Below, in pieces: positions 1 through 9,506 of a stretch of 35,439 nucleotides of DNA (positions are counted from its first letter, which is position 1; the number at the start of each line of letters is the position of its first letter). The notes beneath the pieces were generated by a model, which worked only from the letters and a program-made list of their open reading frames with translations, did not search any database and had not been told where the DNA came from. The stretch lies in contig CANLAH010000004.1 of NCBI GenBank assembly GCA_947488685.1, forward strand, positions 1 to 35,439, given 5' to 3'. This stretch comes from Acidimicrobiaceae bacterium (lineage in GTDB: Bacteria; Actinomycetota; Acidimicrobiia; Acidimicrobiales; Ilumatobacteraceae). A program made the position numbers and the translations under genes.

Positions 1-1827
1 GGTGTACTTGTGGACCCACAATTTGGACCAACTGTCATGCTGGGCGTGGGTGGAGTCTTGGCCGAGGCAATCGCCGATGTTGTTTTTAGACCGGCACCTT
101 TGCAAGAAGGTGATGCGATGGCGATGATTCGCCAAATGAGATCACAAAAGCTTCTCGGAGATTTTCGCGGTGAGGCTGCAGTAAACAATGACGAACTGAT
201 CAGAATCTTGATGGGCCTGTCTGCTCTTGCTTGCGAGCGTGACGACATTTTGTCTGTCGACATCAATCCGCTCATCGTGCAGGCAGATGGTTCTGTCCTG
301 GCTGTCGATGGCCTCGTCGAACTAGGCGAGCGACAGCTGCCCCCCTCGACAAGTCGCACACCGTTTACATCTCAACAGTTTCATGCACTATTTGAGCCAA
401 AAGGTGTCTTAGTTGCAGGAGCCTCAAGTCATCCTGGCAAGTTCGGATTTGTATCACTGCATAATATTTTGGCAAGTGGTTATGCAGGTGCCGTCTTTGG
501 AACAAACCTTCATGGCGAAGAAGTGCTCGGGATTTCTACGGTTGCAGACATCGCTGATCTACCTGACAATTGCATTGATCTTGTCTTTGTCTGTACACCA
601 GCGGCGGCCAACATTGAACTCCTGCGTGCGTGCGCGAGCAAAGGAATCAAGGCAGCATTCTTAACATCGGCTGGGTACGGAGAGGCTGGTCCTGAGGGCC
701 GACTCGCCGAAGCAGAGCTGGTGCGTGTGGCCGATGAACTCGGAATCTTGATGGCCGGACCCAATGGCCAGGGAGTGGTGTCAACTCCAGTTAATTTGTG
801 TGCCCAGATCGTGGCCCCGTATCCACCTCGTGGTGCGATCTCGGTCGCAAGTCAGAGCGGAAACTTCGTCTCAAGTTTTTTGAACTATGCCCGACAAACC
901 GGAGTTGGTATTTGCCGCGCCGTGTCGGCCGGAAATGCGGCGTCTCTGGGGGTCGCAGACCTATTGGAGTTCTACGCGAGTGACGCCGAGACAAAAGTTT
1001 CACTTGCCTATGTTGAGGGCATCACGGATGGGCGTGAATTGATGCAACGCATTGGCTCTACAGTTCGCAACAAGCCTGTCGTGTTGGTCAAAGGTGGTGC
1101 AACTCAGATCGGCGCATTGGCTGCTGCAAGCCACACTGGCGCATTGGCTGCTGACGATGCGGTCTTTGACGGGGCTTGTCGACAGTGGGGAATCTCGCGC
1201 GCCGCAACCGTGGAAGAGGCGTTTGAAGCAGCGGCAACGTTTGCAACGCAACCATTGCCACGCGGTCCACGCGTTGTGGTGTTGACAACTGCAGGCGGAT
1301 GGGGTGTTGTCACGGCCGATGCGATTGCACGTGACGGTTTACTGGTGCTGACGGAATTACCTGATGACTTAAAGGCAGCGATTGATCAAAAGTTGCCACC
1401 ACGTTGGAGTAAAAACAATCCCGTCGACTGCGCAGGTGGGGAAGTTCGCGACACGATCCCGGAGGTGATGGCGTTAATCGCAGAGCACGACAGTGTCGAC
1501 GCGATCATCTATCTAGGACTCGGAATTCAAGCCAATCAGGCCCGGCTCATGCGCGAGGGTTCGTATTACCCCGATCATGGGCTTGAGAGAATCGTGACGT
1601 ATCACGAACGACAAGATGCGCGCTTTGCTCAAGCGGCGCACGAGCTGATTGTTTCGGTGAATAAGCCGATCCTTGTCGCTACAGAATTGGCAGTCGCAGA
1701 TCCGCTCAACAGTGGTGTCGTGACCGTTATGAATACTGGTCATATGTGTTACGCAAGCGGCAATCGTGCCGTCACCGCGCTGGGGCACCTCTACCGATAC
1801 GCAACCTTTATCGGGAAGGCGCAGTAG
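1..1827 (+). CDS. Acyl-CoA synthetase (ADP-forming), 5' end outside window
   Basis: This is the ADP-forming acetyl/acyl-CoA synthetase family, which interconverts acyl-CoA, ADP and phosphate with acid, CoA and ATP. The frame is open to base 1. The first visible residues (DPQFGPTVMLGVGGVLAEAIADVVFRPAP) fall inside an ATP-grasp domain, so the GTG at 10 is not the real start. Visible order: end of ATP-grasp (about residues 1-105), CoA-binding Rossmann domain (about 130-225, beginning PKGVLVAGASSHPGKFG), then a succinyl-CoA-ligase-like region with SQSGNF and SHTGALA, the latter near the usual phosphohistidine segment. ATP-grasp before the CoA-binding domain is one of the known domain orders. The true substrate cannot be told. 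The stop lies 4 bp before the proposed dacB start. Confidence 0.85.
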   Translation, partial: GVLVDPQFGPTVMLGVGGVLAEAIADVVFRPAPLQEGDAMAMIRQMRSQKLLGDFRGEAAVNNDELIRILMGLSALACERDDILSVDINPLIVQADGSVLAVDGLVELGERQLPPSTSRTPFTSQQFHALFEPKGVLVAGASSHPGKFGFVSLHNILASGYAGAVFGTNLHGEEVLGISTVADIADLPDNCIDLVFVCTPAAANIELLRACASKGIKAAFLTSAGYGEAGPEGRLAEAELVRVADELGILMAGPNGQGVVSTPVNLCAQIVAPYPPRGAISVASQSGNFVSSFLNYARQTGVGICRAVSAGNAASLGVADLLEFYASDAETKVSLAYVEGITDGRELMQRIGSTVRNKPVVLVKGGATQIGALAAASHTGALAADDAVFDGACRQWGISRAATVEEAFEAAATFATQPLPRGPRVVVLTTAGGWGVVTADAIARDGLLVLTELPDDLKAAIDQKLPPRWSKNNPVDCAGGEVRDTIPEVMALIAEHDSVDAIIYLGLGIQANQARLMREGSYYPDHGLERIVTYHERQDARFAQAAHELIVSVNKPILVATELAVADPLNSGVVTVMNTGHMCYASGNRAVTALGHLYRYATFIGKAQ

Positions 1828-1831
1828 ATCG

Positions 1832-3223
1832 GTGCAGCGAGCCGCACGTCCCGTTCGAGTAGTTGGTGTCGTTGGTCTGTTCGTGCTGATTGTTCTGCTT
1901 GGAGCCCTCAGCATCAGTTCACAGCTTGCCACGCGAGTCAATGCCAACGACACTGCTGTTACCGAAGTTGTGATGGCGGTGCCGTTGTTGTCAGCGAGGC
2001 GCACACCAACCGTGCTCTCGGCGACTACACGTATCGGCAAAATAACATCATCTATTACTGCATTAGAAAAAAAATTACCTACTAAATCATGTCTAACAGT
2101 CTCTTGGATGGGTCGAACACTGATGGCGCACAAACCTGACGTGTCGTACACGCCTGCAAGCGTCATGAAATTATTCACAGCGCTTGCAGCGTTGCAATCC
2201 TTAGGTCCTACGCATACCTATACGACAACTGTCAAAGGAGTAATCAAAGACGGTGTTGTAACTGGCGATTTATACCTTGTAGGCGGTGGAGACCCCCTGT
2301 TGGCGCGGCGCGATTATGTTGCCAATGAGAAATATCCAACCCTGACGCCGAGTTACTTGGAGATTTTGGCAGATGCGATAGTTGCTGCTGGCGTTCGATC
2401 GATCGCCGGCACAATTGTGGGCGTTAACGAACGTTACGACGATATTCGCTACCTAGCCACATGGCCGGAATCGTTCTATGGTTCCGAAGGCGGACCACTT
2501 GGTGCATTGATGTCAAGTGATGGCGCAGCCCTTGGGCAGTCTCTCAAGCCAGATGATCCAGCAATTGGCGCTGCCGATGATCTGCACGCACTTTTAGGTT
2601 TACGAGGCGTCATCATGACCGGGCAATCGCAACGCGGAACAGTTCCTGATTCTGTACCTACTATTACCGAACTCACATCGGCACCACTCATAGACATAGT
2701 ACGCGAGATGCTCGTAAATAGCGACAACAACACTGCTGAACTACTTGTCAAAGAGATGGGTTACGTTGTGAAGAAATCAGGTACAAGCGTTGACGGCCTA
2801 GGTGTTATTGCTGATGAGTTACAAAAAGCAAATGTTCCAGTCACTGGCGTCAGCATGTTGGACGGCTCAGGGCTCACGCCCCAAAACACAACAACATGTT
2901 CGGCGTTGATGAGTGTTCTCACAGCCCAAAGCGCAACTTTTCCTGCGTTGCTTGCAGTCGCTGGTGAAACCGGGACCTTGGGAGCAGTATTCAAAGATCA
3001 ATCGATCAAAGGGCGCCTTGTTGCTAAAACCGGAACATTACGAAATGTGAAAAGTATCGCTGGATATATTCCGCTAAAAGGTGCTGATCCAGTGATTTTT
3101 TCTATGATTCTCAACAAAACCGGAATTGATAATCAAAGTCAATACCGACCACTCTGGTACGAGCTTGGCGACGCATTGAGTCGCGCCTCGAGTGATCCGC
3201 GTCCGGAGGATCTCGCGCCGTAG
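1832..3223 (+). CDS. dacB: D-alanyl-D-alanine carboxypeptidase/endopeptidase, PBP4 type (peptidase S13)
   Basis: A periplasm-side enzyme that trims or hydrolyses peptidoglycan peptide cross-links. After a basic stretch there is one hydrophobic segment (VVGVVGLFVLIVLLGALSI), a signal anchor or signal peptide. The three penicillin-binding motifs are present: SVMK (SxxK), SDNN (SxN) and KTGTL (KTG). VSYTPASVMKLFTALAAL and DGSGLTPQNTTT are typical of S13. I prefer the GTG at 1832, which has GGGAAGG about 12 nt upstream and follows the previous stop by 4 bp. The ORF-track ATG at 1766 would overlap the upstream gene by 62 bp. At about 463 residues it is a normal size for short actinobacterial S13 proteins. 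Confidence 0.88.
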   Translation: MQRAARPVRVVGVVGLFVLIVLLGALSISSQLATRVNANDTAVTEVVMAVPLLSARRTPTVLSATTRIGKITSSITALEKKLPTKSCLTVSWMGRTLMAHKPDVSYTPASVMKLFTALAALQSLGPTHTYTTTVKGVIKDGVVTGDLYLVGGGDPLLARRDYVANEKYPTLTPSYLEILADAIVAAGVRSIAGTIVGVNERYDDIRYLATWPESFYGSEGGPLGALMSSDGAALGQSLKPDDPAIGAADDLHALLGLRGVIMTGQSQRGTVPDSVPTITELTSAPLIDIVREMLVNSDNNTAELLVKEMGYVVKKSGTSVDGLGVIADELQKANVPVTGVSMLDGSGLTPQNTTTCSALMSVLTAQSATFPALLAVAGETGTLGAVFKDQSIKGRLVAKTGTLRNVKSIAGYIPLKGADPVIFSMILNKTGIDNQSQYRPLWYELGDALSRASSDPRPEDLAP

Positions 3224-3248
3224 CCAAAAGTGTGATTGGATAATCATC

Positions 3249-3926
3249 ATGATTGTCCCGATGTTTCCCCTCGGTTCAGTATTTTTACCGGGCGACATAG
3301 TTCCTCTTCGTATTTTTGAGCCTCGATATGTAGAAATGATGCAGCAGATGTTGGCCGGACAAACAGAACTCGATATGTCGTTTGCCTCTGTTCTGATCGC
3401 GCGTGGGTCTGAGGTTGGTGGTGAAGACCAGAGACGACAACTTGGAGTCGTAGTGCATGTTGAACAATGCGTTGCCACACCTGAGGGCGGATACGGAATC
3501 GTCGGATTGGCTAGCGATGTCGTTGAGATTGAAGAGTGGTTAACCGATGTGCCGTACCCGCAAGCGAAGATCACGATTCGCCCAGACCTGACTAGCGCTG
3601 AAGGAAGCGCCATTGACTTGGAACGACGAATAAAAGTTGCTGCGGACGCGATTGATCAGATGTTGCAAGAGATGTACGGTCCAAATACGCAATCTGAGAT
3701 TTTGGGAAGCAATTATCTTGATACTGTCGAATTAGAGCGCATGATTGCCAATAGTGAGTCGCTTAACGATGCGCTGTGGTTTGTGGCTCGGCATTTGCCT
3801 GCTGGACCAGACATTCGCTACGACTTTTTGTCCTGCATGACGTCAAACGACCTGATGGCTGCACTTGACTCTGGCATCACCCACACTCAGGAAATGCTTA
3901 CTTTTTTACAACTTGAGACCGACTAG
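3249..3926 (+). CDS. Lon N-terminal-domain (LON substrate-binding) protein
   Basis: A stand-alone LON N-terminal domain: MIVPMFPLGSVFLPGDIVPLRIFEPRYVEMMQQML is the classic opening of this fold (MFPLG..LFPG..LPLHIFEPRY in relatives). There is no AAA or protease domain, so this is not Lon protease itself. Such proteins are thought to bind peptides or substrates; the molecular role is unknown. I moved the start to the ATG at 3249 because homologues begin right before the PLG motif and the upstream 19 codons overlap dacB. The product is about 225 residues, normal for the family. A GATAAT box lies just upstream, but the start signal is otherwise weak. Confidence 0.85.
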   Translation: MIVPMFPLGSVFLPGDIVPLRIFEPRYVEMMQQMLAGQTELDMSFASVLIARGSEVGGEDQRRQLGVVVHVEQCVATPEGGYGIVGLASDVVEIEEWLTDVPYPQAKITIRPDLTSAEGSAIDLERRIKVAADAIDQMLQEMYGPNTQSEILGSNYLDTVELERMIANSESLNDALWFVARHLPAGPDIRYDFLSCMTSNDLMAALDSGITHTQEMLTFLQLETD

Positions 3927-3994
3927 CGCCTTGTAGGCCCTCGCTGATCAAGCCTTGCGTGTGAATGCGCATTTGTGACGGTATCCATATAGGC

Positions 3995-4330
3995 GTGACT
4001 ACATCAGAATCATCTCGACACATGGGCTCCGTTGACCGCGTCGCAGACCTTGTTGAGTCCGTCAAGCAGTACGCCAAACAAGAAACCCTTGGTCCGCTCA
4101 GAGGTGCTGGACGTTGGTTGGCATTTGGCACAGTGGCTGCACTTTTGCTTGCAATGGCGATGCTGATGGCTGTGCTTGGCGTTCTGCGACTGTCACAGGA
4201 TCTCGGCGGAGCAGCTCTTGATGGATCGTGGTCATTTGTGCATTACCTCATTGCCGGTGTTTTTAATCTTGTGCTTGTTTACATTGCATTGACTCGCGTC
4301 AGCCAGACGTCTTTAGCGAAGGAGAAGTAA
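3995..4330 (+). CDS. Small two-helix membrane protein, holin-X/phage-holin-like family
   Basis: A short protein with an amphipathic N-terminus (DRVADLVESVKQYAKQE) followed by two hydrophobic segments, roughly WLAFGTVAALLLAMAMLMAVLGVL and FVHYLIAGVFNLVLVYIAL. This pattern resembles the actinobacterial holin-superfamily III (Holin-X) membrane proteins. The assignment rests on topology and general resemblance only, and the function is unknown. The start is uncertain: ATG 3965, GTG 3995 and ATG 4022 are all in frame and none has a clear ribosome binding site. Its stop abuts the next ATG, so these small genes are probably co-transcribed. Confidence 0.7.
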   Translation: MTTSESSRHMGSVDRVADLVESVKQYAKQETLGPLRGAGRWLAFGTVAALLLAMAMLMAVLGVLRLSQDLGGAALDGSWSFVHYLIAGVFNLVLVYIALTRVSQTSLAKEK

Positions 4331-4543
4331 ATGACTCAGTCCGATAGTCGCATTAGTCGAGACGATCTCGAAGAGAAATTTCATGCCCTACAGTCAGATC
4401 TACAGGGAAAACTTGGCGCCAAAAAGGATTCTCTACTCGCCATAGGGTCGGCGATTGGCGTGGTGGTTGTTGTTGTGTCTTACTTGTTCGGAAAACGGCG
4501 CGGCAAACGTAAAGGTGGCCGCGTCGAAATTCGTCGCTTCTAA
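4331..4543 (+). CDS. Small membrane-anchored protein, unknown function
   Basis: A 70-residue protein with a charged, helix-prone N-terminus (ISRDDLEEKFHALQSDLQGKLGAKK), one transmembrane segment (LLAIGSAIGVVVVVVSYLFG) and a very basic tail (KRRGKRKGG). The positive-inside rule would put the tail in the cytoplasm. The ATG follows the preceding stop directly, with AAGGAGAAG as ribosome binding site at the end of the upstream gene. That is good evidence that it is real and translated with its neighbour. I do not recognise a named family. Confidence 0.75.
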   Translation: MTQSDSRISRDDLEEKFHALQSDLQGKLGAKKDSLLAIGSAIGVVVVVVSYLFGKRRGKRKGGRVEIRRF

Positions 4544-4549
4544 AGCATC

Positions 4550-4747
4550 ATGTTTCATCTTCTCAGACGGTTGATCTTCAATCGCGTGCTCTTTCGTATG
4601 GTGCGTCGATATAAAAGGTTTTCTTTTCCATTCATGACCATTTGGGCTCTTCGTGCAATGGCCAAGAAACGCAAGACATCGTCAATCACCGCTGATCTCG
4701 CTGCCGGAGAAACCCTTGTCGTCAGCAGAAAGCAGCAACATGTCTGA
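4550..4747 (+). CDS. Small basic protein, unknown function
   Basis: A 65-residue basic protein (MFHLLRRLIFNRVLFRMVRRYKR...). It exactly fills the gap between the previous gene and trmI, and its stop overlaps the trmI start by 8 bp. That fit supports a real gene in the same operon. No ribosome binding site is obvious and I recognise no domain. The alternative is that this stretch is a long trmI leader. Confidence 0.55.
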   Translation: MFHLLRRLIFNRVLFRMVRRYKRFSFPFMTIWALRAMAKKRKTSSITADLAAGETLVVSRKQQHV

Positions 4748-5549
4748 TTACAAAGCATCAACTTTCGCGTCAGGGGAGAAAGCACTCTTCATTGATAGCA
4801 AGCAACGGCGTTATCTGCTGACTCTTGATGATGAGGGTGAGTTTCACAGTCACTCGGGCTTCGTTCCGCATGCAACCGTGATTGGTCAAGAGACTGGCAT
4901 CATTGTGGAGTCCACCAAGGGCGCTCGCTATTTGGTTTTGCGTCCAACTCTTGAGGACTTTGTAGTTGAGATGCCACGAGGTGCTCAAGTTATTTATCCA
5001 AAAGATCTGGCTCCGATTTGCATGCTTGGCGACATTCATCCAGGCGTTCGCGTCTGGGAGACAGGTGTCGGATCAGGAGCACTGTCGATGACAATGCTGC
5101 GCTGGGGGGCCAACATCGTTGGCACTGAATTGCGTGAAGATTTTTTAAATCGAGCACGCATCAACGTTCGGTCATTCTTAGGTGAAGAGGCACTGAGTCG
5201 TTATGACGTGTCGTTGGGAGACAGTTATCTTGCACCGCCTCCAGGTCGCTTTGACAGAGTCGTACTGGATTTACCAGAGCCCTGGCAGGTCGTGCCGCAC
5301 GCCGAGAGCGTCATGGTTGGTGGTGGCATTTTGGTCGCCTACACGCCGTCGATAACTCAAGCCGTGCAGGTACGCGAAGCTCTCAGCAAATTTTGGGTAG
5401 ATCAAAGAACCCTTGAAGTTTTGCATCGAACGTGGCATATCGAAGGAATGGCAGTGAGGCCAGATCATCGAATGGTTGCTCACACGGCGTTTTTAACCAC
5501 CGCGCGGTTTGTAGGTGCTAAAAGAATTATTGAATCTACGGTTCAATAA
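4740..5549 (+). CDS. trmI: tRNA (adenine(58)-N1)-methyltransferase TrmI
   Basis: A SAM-dependent methyltransferase that makes m1A58 in the T-loop of tRNA; bacterial TrmI works as a homotetramer. The N-terminal small beta domain (FASGEKALFIDSKQRRYLLTL) is followed by VIYPKDLAPICMLGDIHPGVRVWETGVGSGALSMTML, the SAM-binding motif I. LDLPEPWQVVPHA is the TrmI motif IV. I set the start at ATG 4740 (MSDYKAS), 29 codons into the ORF-track frame. The 269-residue length is usual. The gene meets the ferredoxin gene tail to tail with a 14-bp overlap. In Mycobacterium trmI also sits close to mpa. Confidence 0.93.
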   Translation: MSDYKASTFASGEKALFIDSKQRRYLLTLDDEGEFHSHSGFVPHATVIGQETGIIVESTKGARYLVLRPTLEDFVVEMPRGAQVIYPKDLAPICMLGDIHPGVRVWETGVGSGALSMTMLRWGANIVGTELREDFLNRARINVRSFLGEEALSRYDVSLGDSYLAPPPGRFDRVVLDLPEPWQVVPHAESVMVGGGILVAYTPSITQAVQVREALSKFWVDQRTLEVLHRTWHIEGMAVRPDHRMVAHTAFLTTARFVGAKRIIESTVQ

Positions 5550-5781
5550 AGATGCATTCGCCGGGGCACTCCTCGGCGGATTCGACCACGGCATCAAGTT
5601 GACTGTCGGCAAAATTGGCTACACCCTCAGCACCTTGGGCTTGACCCTTGGCGGTGGCGTACACGGTTGAGCCTTCTTTGACATATGCCAACCCATCGTC
5701 GAGAAGGGTAAAGACGTCAGGGGCAATCTCTTCGCAGAGACCGTCTCCGGTACAGAGGTCTTGGTCAATCCATACCTTCAT
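5536..5781 (-). CDS. Small ferredoxin with a single Fe-S cluster (3Fe-4S type)
   Basis: An 81-residue electron carrier, MKVWIDQDLCTGDGLCEEIAPDVF..., with Cys spacing C-x5-C near the N-terminus and CPGEC near the C-terminus. This is the pattern of small acidic actinobacterial ferredoxins that usually carry one 3Fe-4S cluster and serve cytochromes P450 or other oxidoreductases. The start is ATG at 5781, with AAGGAG 10 nt upstream; the ORF-track extension of 17 codons has no such support. No obvious redox partner lies nearby. It is divergent from mpa across a 175-bp gap. Confidence 0.88.
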   Translation of the reverse strand: MKVWIDQDLCTGDGLCEEIAPDVFTLLDDGLAYVKEGSTVYATAKGQAQGAEGVANFADSQLDAVVESAEECPGECIFIEP

Positions 5782-5944
5782 GTTCTTGGTACTCCTTATG
5801 TGGCTGTCGTGGGGGAATTGGCAGTCTTTCAACGTGATCCCAATATTGCGGTCGATTTACTTTACACAACGAAGCGCCAAAACCTAGGTTGCTGAGAGGA
5901 TTATTCACCTTGAGGACCATGTGGTCTCGTTCCCGTCAAAGGAA

Positions 5945-5956
5945 TAGGGTTGGGTT
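5945..5956 (+). promoter_or_regulatory. -10 box of a probable leaderless mpa promoter
   Basis: TAGGGT at 5945-5950 lies 6 nt before the mpa ATG, and there is no Shine-Dalgarno sequence. This spacing would start the transcript at or next to the start codon, as in leaderless actinobacterial mRNAs. No clear -35 is seen. Confidence 0.5.
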
Positions 5957-7720
5957 ATGACGGACGGGACATCAGATAGCGGCGCTCAGAGTCCGGCTCC
6001 ACAAGACGCCCTCGAGATAACGCAATTACAACTTGAAATAGTTGAACTTCGAAATAGGTTGGCCGAACTGCCCAAGCGCACACAAACAATCGAAACACGC
6101 TTGCTAGAAACCAAAGGACGACTCAGTCAGACCGAAGCTCATAATGAAAAATTGACGCTTTCGTTGAAAGAGACTCGCAGTCAAGTTGCATCCCTTCGAG
6201 AAGAGGTCGACAAATTGTCACAGCCTCCCTCGGCCTATGGCGTTGTACTCGGACTCAATGACGACAACACCATTGACGTTCTTACGAGCGGTCGCAAGAT
6301 GAGAGTGAATTGCACACCGGAAATAGATAGAGAAGAATTGGTGCGCGGCGCAGAAGTTGTGCTCAATGAGAGTCTTAATATCGTCGTTGCTCGGCGCCCC
6401 GAAAGCACTGGAGAGGTAGTGACTCTTAAAGAGATTCTCCAAGACGGAGTACGCGCCATTATCAGCGGTCGCGCCGATGAAGAACGAGTCTGTGAGCTTG
6501 CCGATTCGCTACGTGGCGTGTATTTAAGAGTCGGAGACCAATTGCGACTTGATTCGCGAACAAATCTTCTTTTAGAGCGCCTTCCACAGCCAGAAGTTGA
6601 CAATTTATTGTTAGAAGAAGTTCCCGATATTACTTATGCGGATATCGGTGGTCTAGATGAGCAAATCGAGCAAATCGCTGACGCAGTGGAACTACCGTTT
6701 CTTCATCGTGATTTATTTGCTGAGCACCTGCTGCCAGCACCAAAAGGAATACTTCTTTATGGACCACCCGGATGTGGCAAGACACTGATCGCTAAGGCTG
6801 TTGCTAATAGCTTGGCAAAAAAAGTAGCGGCAAACAACGGAGATGAAAAAGGCCGCTCGTACTTTATAAATATCAAAGGGCCAGAGCTTTTAAATAAATA
6901 TGTCGGCGAAACTGAACGACAGATCCGATTGGTTTTTCAGAGGGCGCGCGAGAAAAGCGAAGAAGGCTGGCCAGTCATAATATTCTTTGATGAGATGGAC
7001 TCGATGTTTCGCACACGCGGTAGCGGCATCTCATCCGATATGGAGTCGACGATAGTTCCACAATTGCTCGCAGAGATTGACGGAGTTGAGGGCCTTCGCA
7101 ACGTCATCGTCATTGGAGCAACTAATCGAGAAGACCTCATTGACCCTGCAATATTGCGGCCGGGAAGACTTGACGTCAAAATCAAGATCGAGAGGCCAAC
7201 TGCTGTTGCAGCACATCAGATTTTTGCACGCTATCTGACCACTGATCTACCCCTCAATGAAGAAGAAGTTCTTAGCATCGGAGGCGGGGACAGAGAAGTC
7301 GCGGTGACGCGAATGATCGAGAGCAGTGTTGCTGAGATGTACAGACAGGACGCAGATAATAAGTTTCTTGAGGTCACGTATCAAAATGGCGATAAAGAAG
7401 TTCTGTACTTCAAAGATTTTTCCAGTGGCGCAATGATCGAGAACATCGTTCGTCGGTCAAAGAAACTTGCAATCAAGCGCGTGATCGCTGGTGGTGCAAA
7501 AGGAATCACCACTCAAGATCTTGTCCTCAGCGTTCGACAGGAGTTTGTCGAACATCATGATCTGCCCAACACGACCAACCCTGATGACTGGGCTCGGATT
7601 TCTGGGAAGAAAGGGGAGCGCATTGTCTTTATTCGAACACTTGTGACTCCTGCAAGTGACTCTGACACCACAGAAGGTGTGCGCGCAATTGAGCCTGCCG
7701 CTACGGGTCAATACCTGTAA
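5957..7720 (+). CDS. mpa: Proteasome-associated AAA+ ATPase (Mpa/ARC)
   Basis: The hexameric unfoldase that captures pupylated proteins and feeds them into the 20S proteasome. The N-terminal coiled coil (about residues 18-92), which binds Pup, is followed by OB-fold domains (about 95-245) and one AAA+ module. Walker A is GPPGCGKT and Walker B is IIFFDEMD, with ATNRED and RPGRLD further on. The C-terminus ends ATGQYL, the conserved penultimate-Tyr docking motif for the proteasome alpha ring. At 587 residues it matches family size. It is the first gene of the Pup-proteasome cluster, and dop begins 4 bp after its stop. Confidence 0.97.
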   Translation: MTDGTSDSGAQSPAPQDALEITQLQLEIVELRNRLAELPKRTQTIETRLLETKGRLSQTEAHNEKLTLSLKETRSQVASLREEVDKLSQPPSAYGVVLGLNDDNTIDVLTSGRKMRVNCTPEIDREELVRGAEVVLNESLNIVVARRPESTGEVVTLKEILQDGVRAIISGRADEERVCELADSLRGVYLRVGDQLRLDSRTNLLLERLPQPEVDNLLLEEVPDITYADIGGLDEQIEQIADAVELPFLHRDLFAEHLLPAPKGILLYGPPGCGKTLIAKAVANSLAKKVAANNGDEKGRSYFINIKGPELLNKYVGETERQIRLVFQRAREKSEEGWPVIIFFDEMDSMFRTRGSGISSDMESTIVPQLLAEIDGVEGLRNVIVIGATNREDLIDPAILRPGRLDVKIKIERPTAVAAHQIFARYLTTDLPLNEEEVLSIGGGDREVAVTRMIESSVAEMYRQDADNKFLEVTYQNGDKEVLYFKDFSSGAMIENIVRRSKKLAIKRVIAGGAKGITTQDLVLSVRQEFVEHHDLPNTTNPDDWARISGKKGERIVFIRTLVTPASDSDTTEGVRAIEPAATGQYL

Positions 7721-7724
7721 CGAC

Positions 7725-9242
7725 ATGGCGATCTTAAAAGTTTGTGGGATCGAGACAGAATACGGGATCGTCACCAGGGGTTTTGATGTGTCTCCGGTTA
7801 CATCGTCATCGATGTTGATTAATGCCTACGCAGGTTCGATGAGACAAAAAATCGGTTGGGACTTTTTGGACGAACATCCATCCGTTGACGCGCGCGGAAC
7901 CGTGACGGAAACGTCCTTCCCCCCAGAGATTGAGACGCACCTCGTAAATGCCGTTCTCACAAACGGTGCTCGGTACTACGTCGATCATGCTCATCCCGAA
8001 GTGTCAACGCCCGAGTGCCTGACGCCACGCGATGTTGTTCTGTACGACCGCGCCGCTGAGGAAATCATACTTCGCAGCATTGCTTCGGTTAATGCGCTTC
8101 TTCCGGATGGACAAGAGATCGGAACCTTTAAAAACAACTCGGATGGAAAAGGCAATAGTTACGGATGTCATGAGAACTATTTAGTTTCCAGAGAACTTGC
8201 CTTTGGACGTCTGGCTTCTCACATCACCACTCATTTCGTGACACGCCAAATCTATTGCGGAGCAGGAAAAGTAGGAAGCGAAAATGGCGCACCAGATGTG
8301 CCCTTTCAAATATCTCAACGTGCTGATTTCTTCGAGGAAGAAGTTGGACTCGAAACCACTGTTAAACGTCCGATCGTAAATACAAGGGATGAACCCCATT
8401 GTGATCCTTTGAAGTATCGACGGCTTCATGTCATTGTTGGCGATGCGAATATGAGCGAAGTCGCTACATTTTTGAAAGTCGGCACAACTGCACTGATTCT
8501 CGCCATGATTGAAGATGATCAGTTTCCGGACTGGCTCACTCTTCGTCACCCTGTGGCACATATTCGGTCTGTGAGTCACGATATTTCCCTGACGTCAACC
8601 TGTGAACTTCAAGACGGTCGCACGATGTCTGCTCTCGAGATCCAGGAACAATTGCTGGGTCTGTGCCAACGCTATGTACACAGGTATGGCGACCCCACGT
8701 CTGGTGATGCAGACGAAATTTTGCGTGAATGGGAGTCAGTTCTTGATTGTCTCAAAAACAATCCGGAGGACGCTGCTGATCGCGTCGACTGGATCGCTAA
8801 ACGGCGAGTCCTCGAAGGATTTGCTCTTCGTCACGGAGTCTCGCCACTGAGTGCCCAATTACGTGCGATTGATTTGCAGTACCACGACATGCGACTGGAT
8901 AAATGTCTCGCTCTTCGAGTGGGTCTGCGAACTCTCGTCAGCATCGAAGACGTTCACCGTGCGGTGACGAATCCGCCACCGGACACACGGGCGTATTTTC
9001 GGGGAACGTGCTTAGCCCGTTGGCCTCAAAATATTGTCGCCGCAAATTGGGACAGCATTGTTATTGATACTGGAGATGAGATTCTGAGGCGGATTCCGAT
9101 GATGGAGCCGCTGAAGGGGACTCGTGCGATTGTGGGTGAACTCTTGACTGCTGTCAACTCCGTGGAAGATCTTCTCTTGAGTTTGGGCTCGGCTGATACA
9201 CCAGGCTGGGATCCGCTCATGACGCCTGAACCCGGGTGGTAA
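7725..9242 (+). CDS. dop: Deamidase/depupylase of Pup (Dop)
   Basis: Dop converts the C-terminal Gln of Pup to Glu before ligation and also removes Pup from substrates. It belongs to the carboxylate-amine ligase/glutamine-synthetase-like fold shared with PafA. Visible motifs are the N-terminal [10 protein letters not shown] (catalytic Glu strand), [18 protein letters not shown] (catalytic Asp region) and [17 protein letters not shown]. Between residues about 30 and 60 ([24 protein letters not shown]) lies the Dop-specific loop that PafA lacks. The start is ATG 7725, 4 bp after the mpa stop; the ORF-track start at 7656 lies inside mpa. The product is 505 residues, normal length. Confidence 0.96.
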   Translation: MAILKVCGIETEYGIVTRGFDVSPVTSSSMLINAYAGSMRQKIGWDFLDEHPSVDARGTVTETSFPPEIETHLVNAVLTNGARYYVDHAHPEVSTPECLTPRDVVLYDRAAEEIILRSIASVNALLPDGQEIGTFKNNSDGKGNSYGCHENYLVSRELAFGRLASHITTHFVTRQIYCGAGKVGSENGAPDVPFQISQRADFFEEEVGLETTVKRPIVNTRDEPHCDPLKYRRLHVIVGDANMSEVATFLKVGTTALILAMIEDDQFPDWLTLRHPVAHIRSVSHDISLTSTCELQDGRTMSALEIQEQLLGLCQRYVHRYGDPTSGDADEILREWESVLDCLKNNPEDAADRVDWIAKRRVLEGFALRHGVSPLSAQLRAIDLQYHDMRLDKCLALRVGLRTLVSIEDVHRAVTNPPPDTRAYFRGTCLARWPQNIVAANWDSIVIDTGDEILRRIPMMEPLKGTRAIVGELLTAVNSVEDLLLSLGSADTPGWDPLMTPEPGW

Positions 9243-9291
9243 TTCGGGCTGGCGATGGCAAGACGTGTTGGCGGTGGCTACGGTTGAGGGT

Positions 9292-9489
9292 ATGGCAGAT
9301 CGGATTCGCAAAACCACCCCTCAGACAGAATCTCAAAACGCACCGGCAAGTGCCGACATGGATGTTTCGACTGCGAGCGGTCAACGTCTCAAAGCAGAAC
9401 TTGATGACTTGCTGGATGAGATCGACGAGGTTCTCGAAACTAACGCAGAAGACTTTGTCAACAATTACGTTCAAAAGGGTGGGCAGTAG
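9292..9489 (+). CDS. pup: Prokaryotic ubiquitin-like protein Pup
   Basis: The small protein tag for proteasomal degradation. The C-terminal half ([32 protein letters not shown]) carries the Mpa-binding helix and ends in GGQ, so Dop deamidation is needed before PafA can use it. I chose ATG 9292 (MADRIRKTT), which gives 65 residues, the usual Pup size, with GAGGG just upstream. The ORF-track start at 9265 adds nine residues without support. It sits between dop and prcB as in other actinobacteria. Confidence 0.95.
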   Translation: MADRIRKTTPQTESQNAPASADMDVSTASGQRLKAELDDLLDEIDEVLETNAEDFVNNYVQKGGQ

Positions 9490-9506
9490 CTTTTCTGCAA
9501 TTCTTT

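Noticed and set aside
1513-2178. 221-aa minus-strand ORF
   Set aside because: Shadow of the acyl-CoA synthetase and dacB genes; no recognisable domain or start signal.
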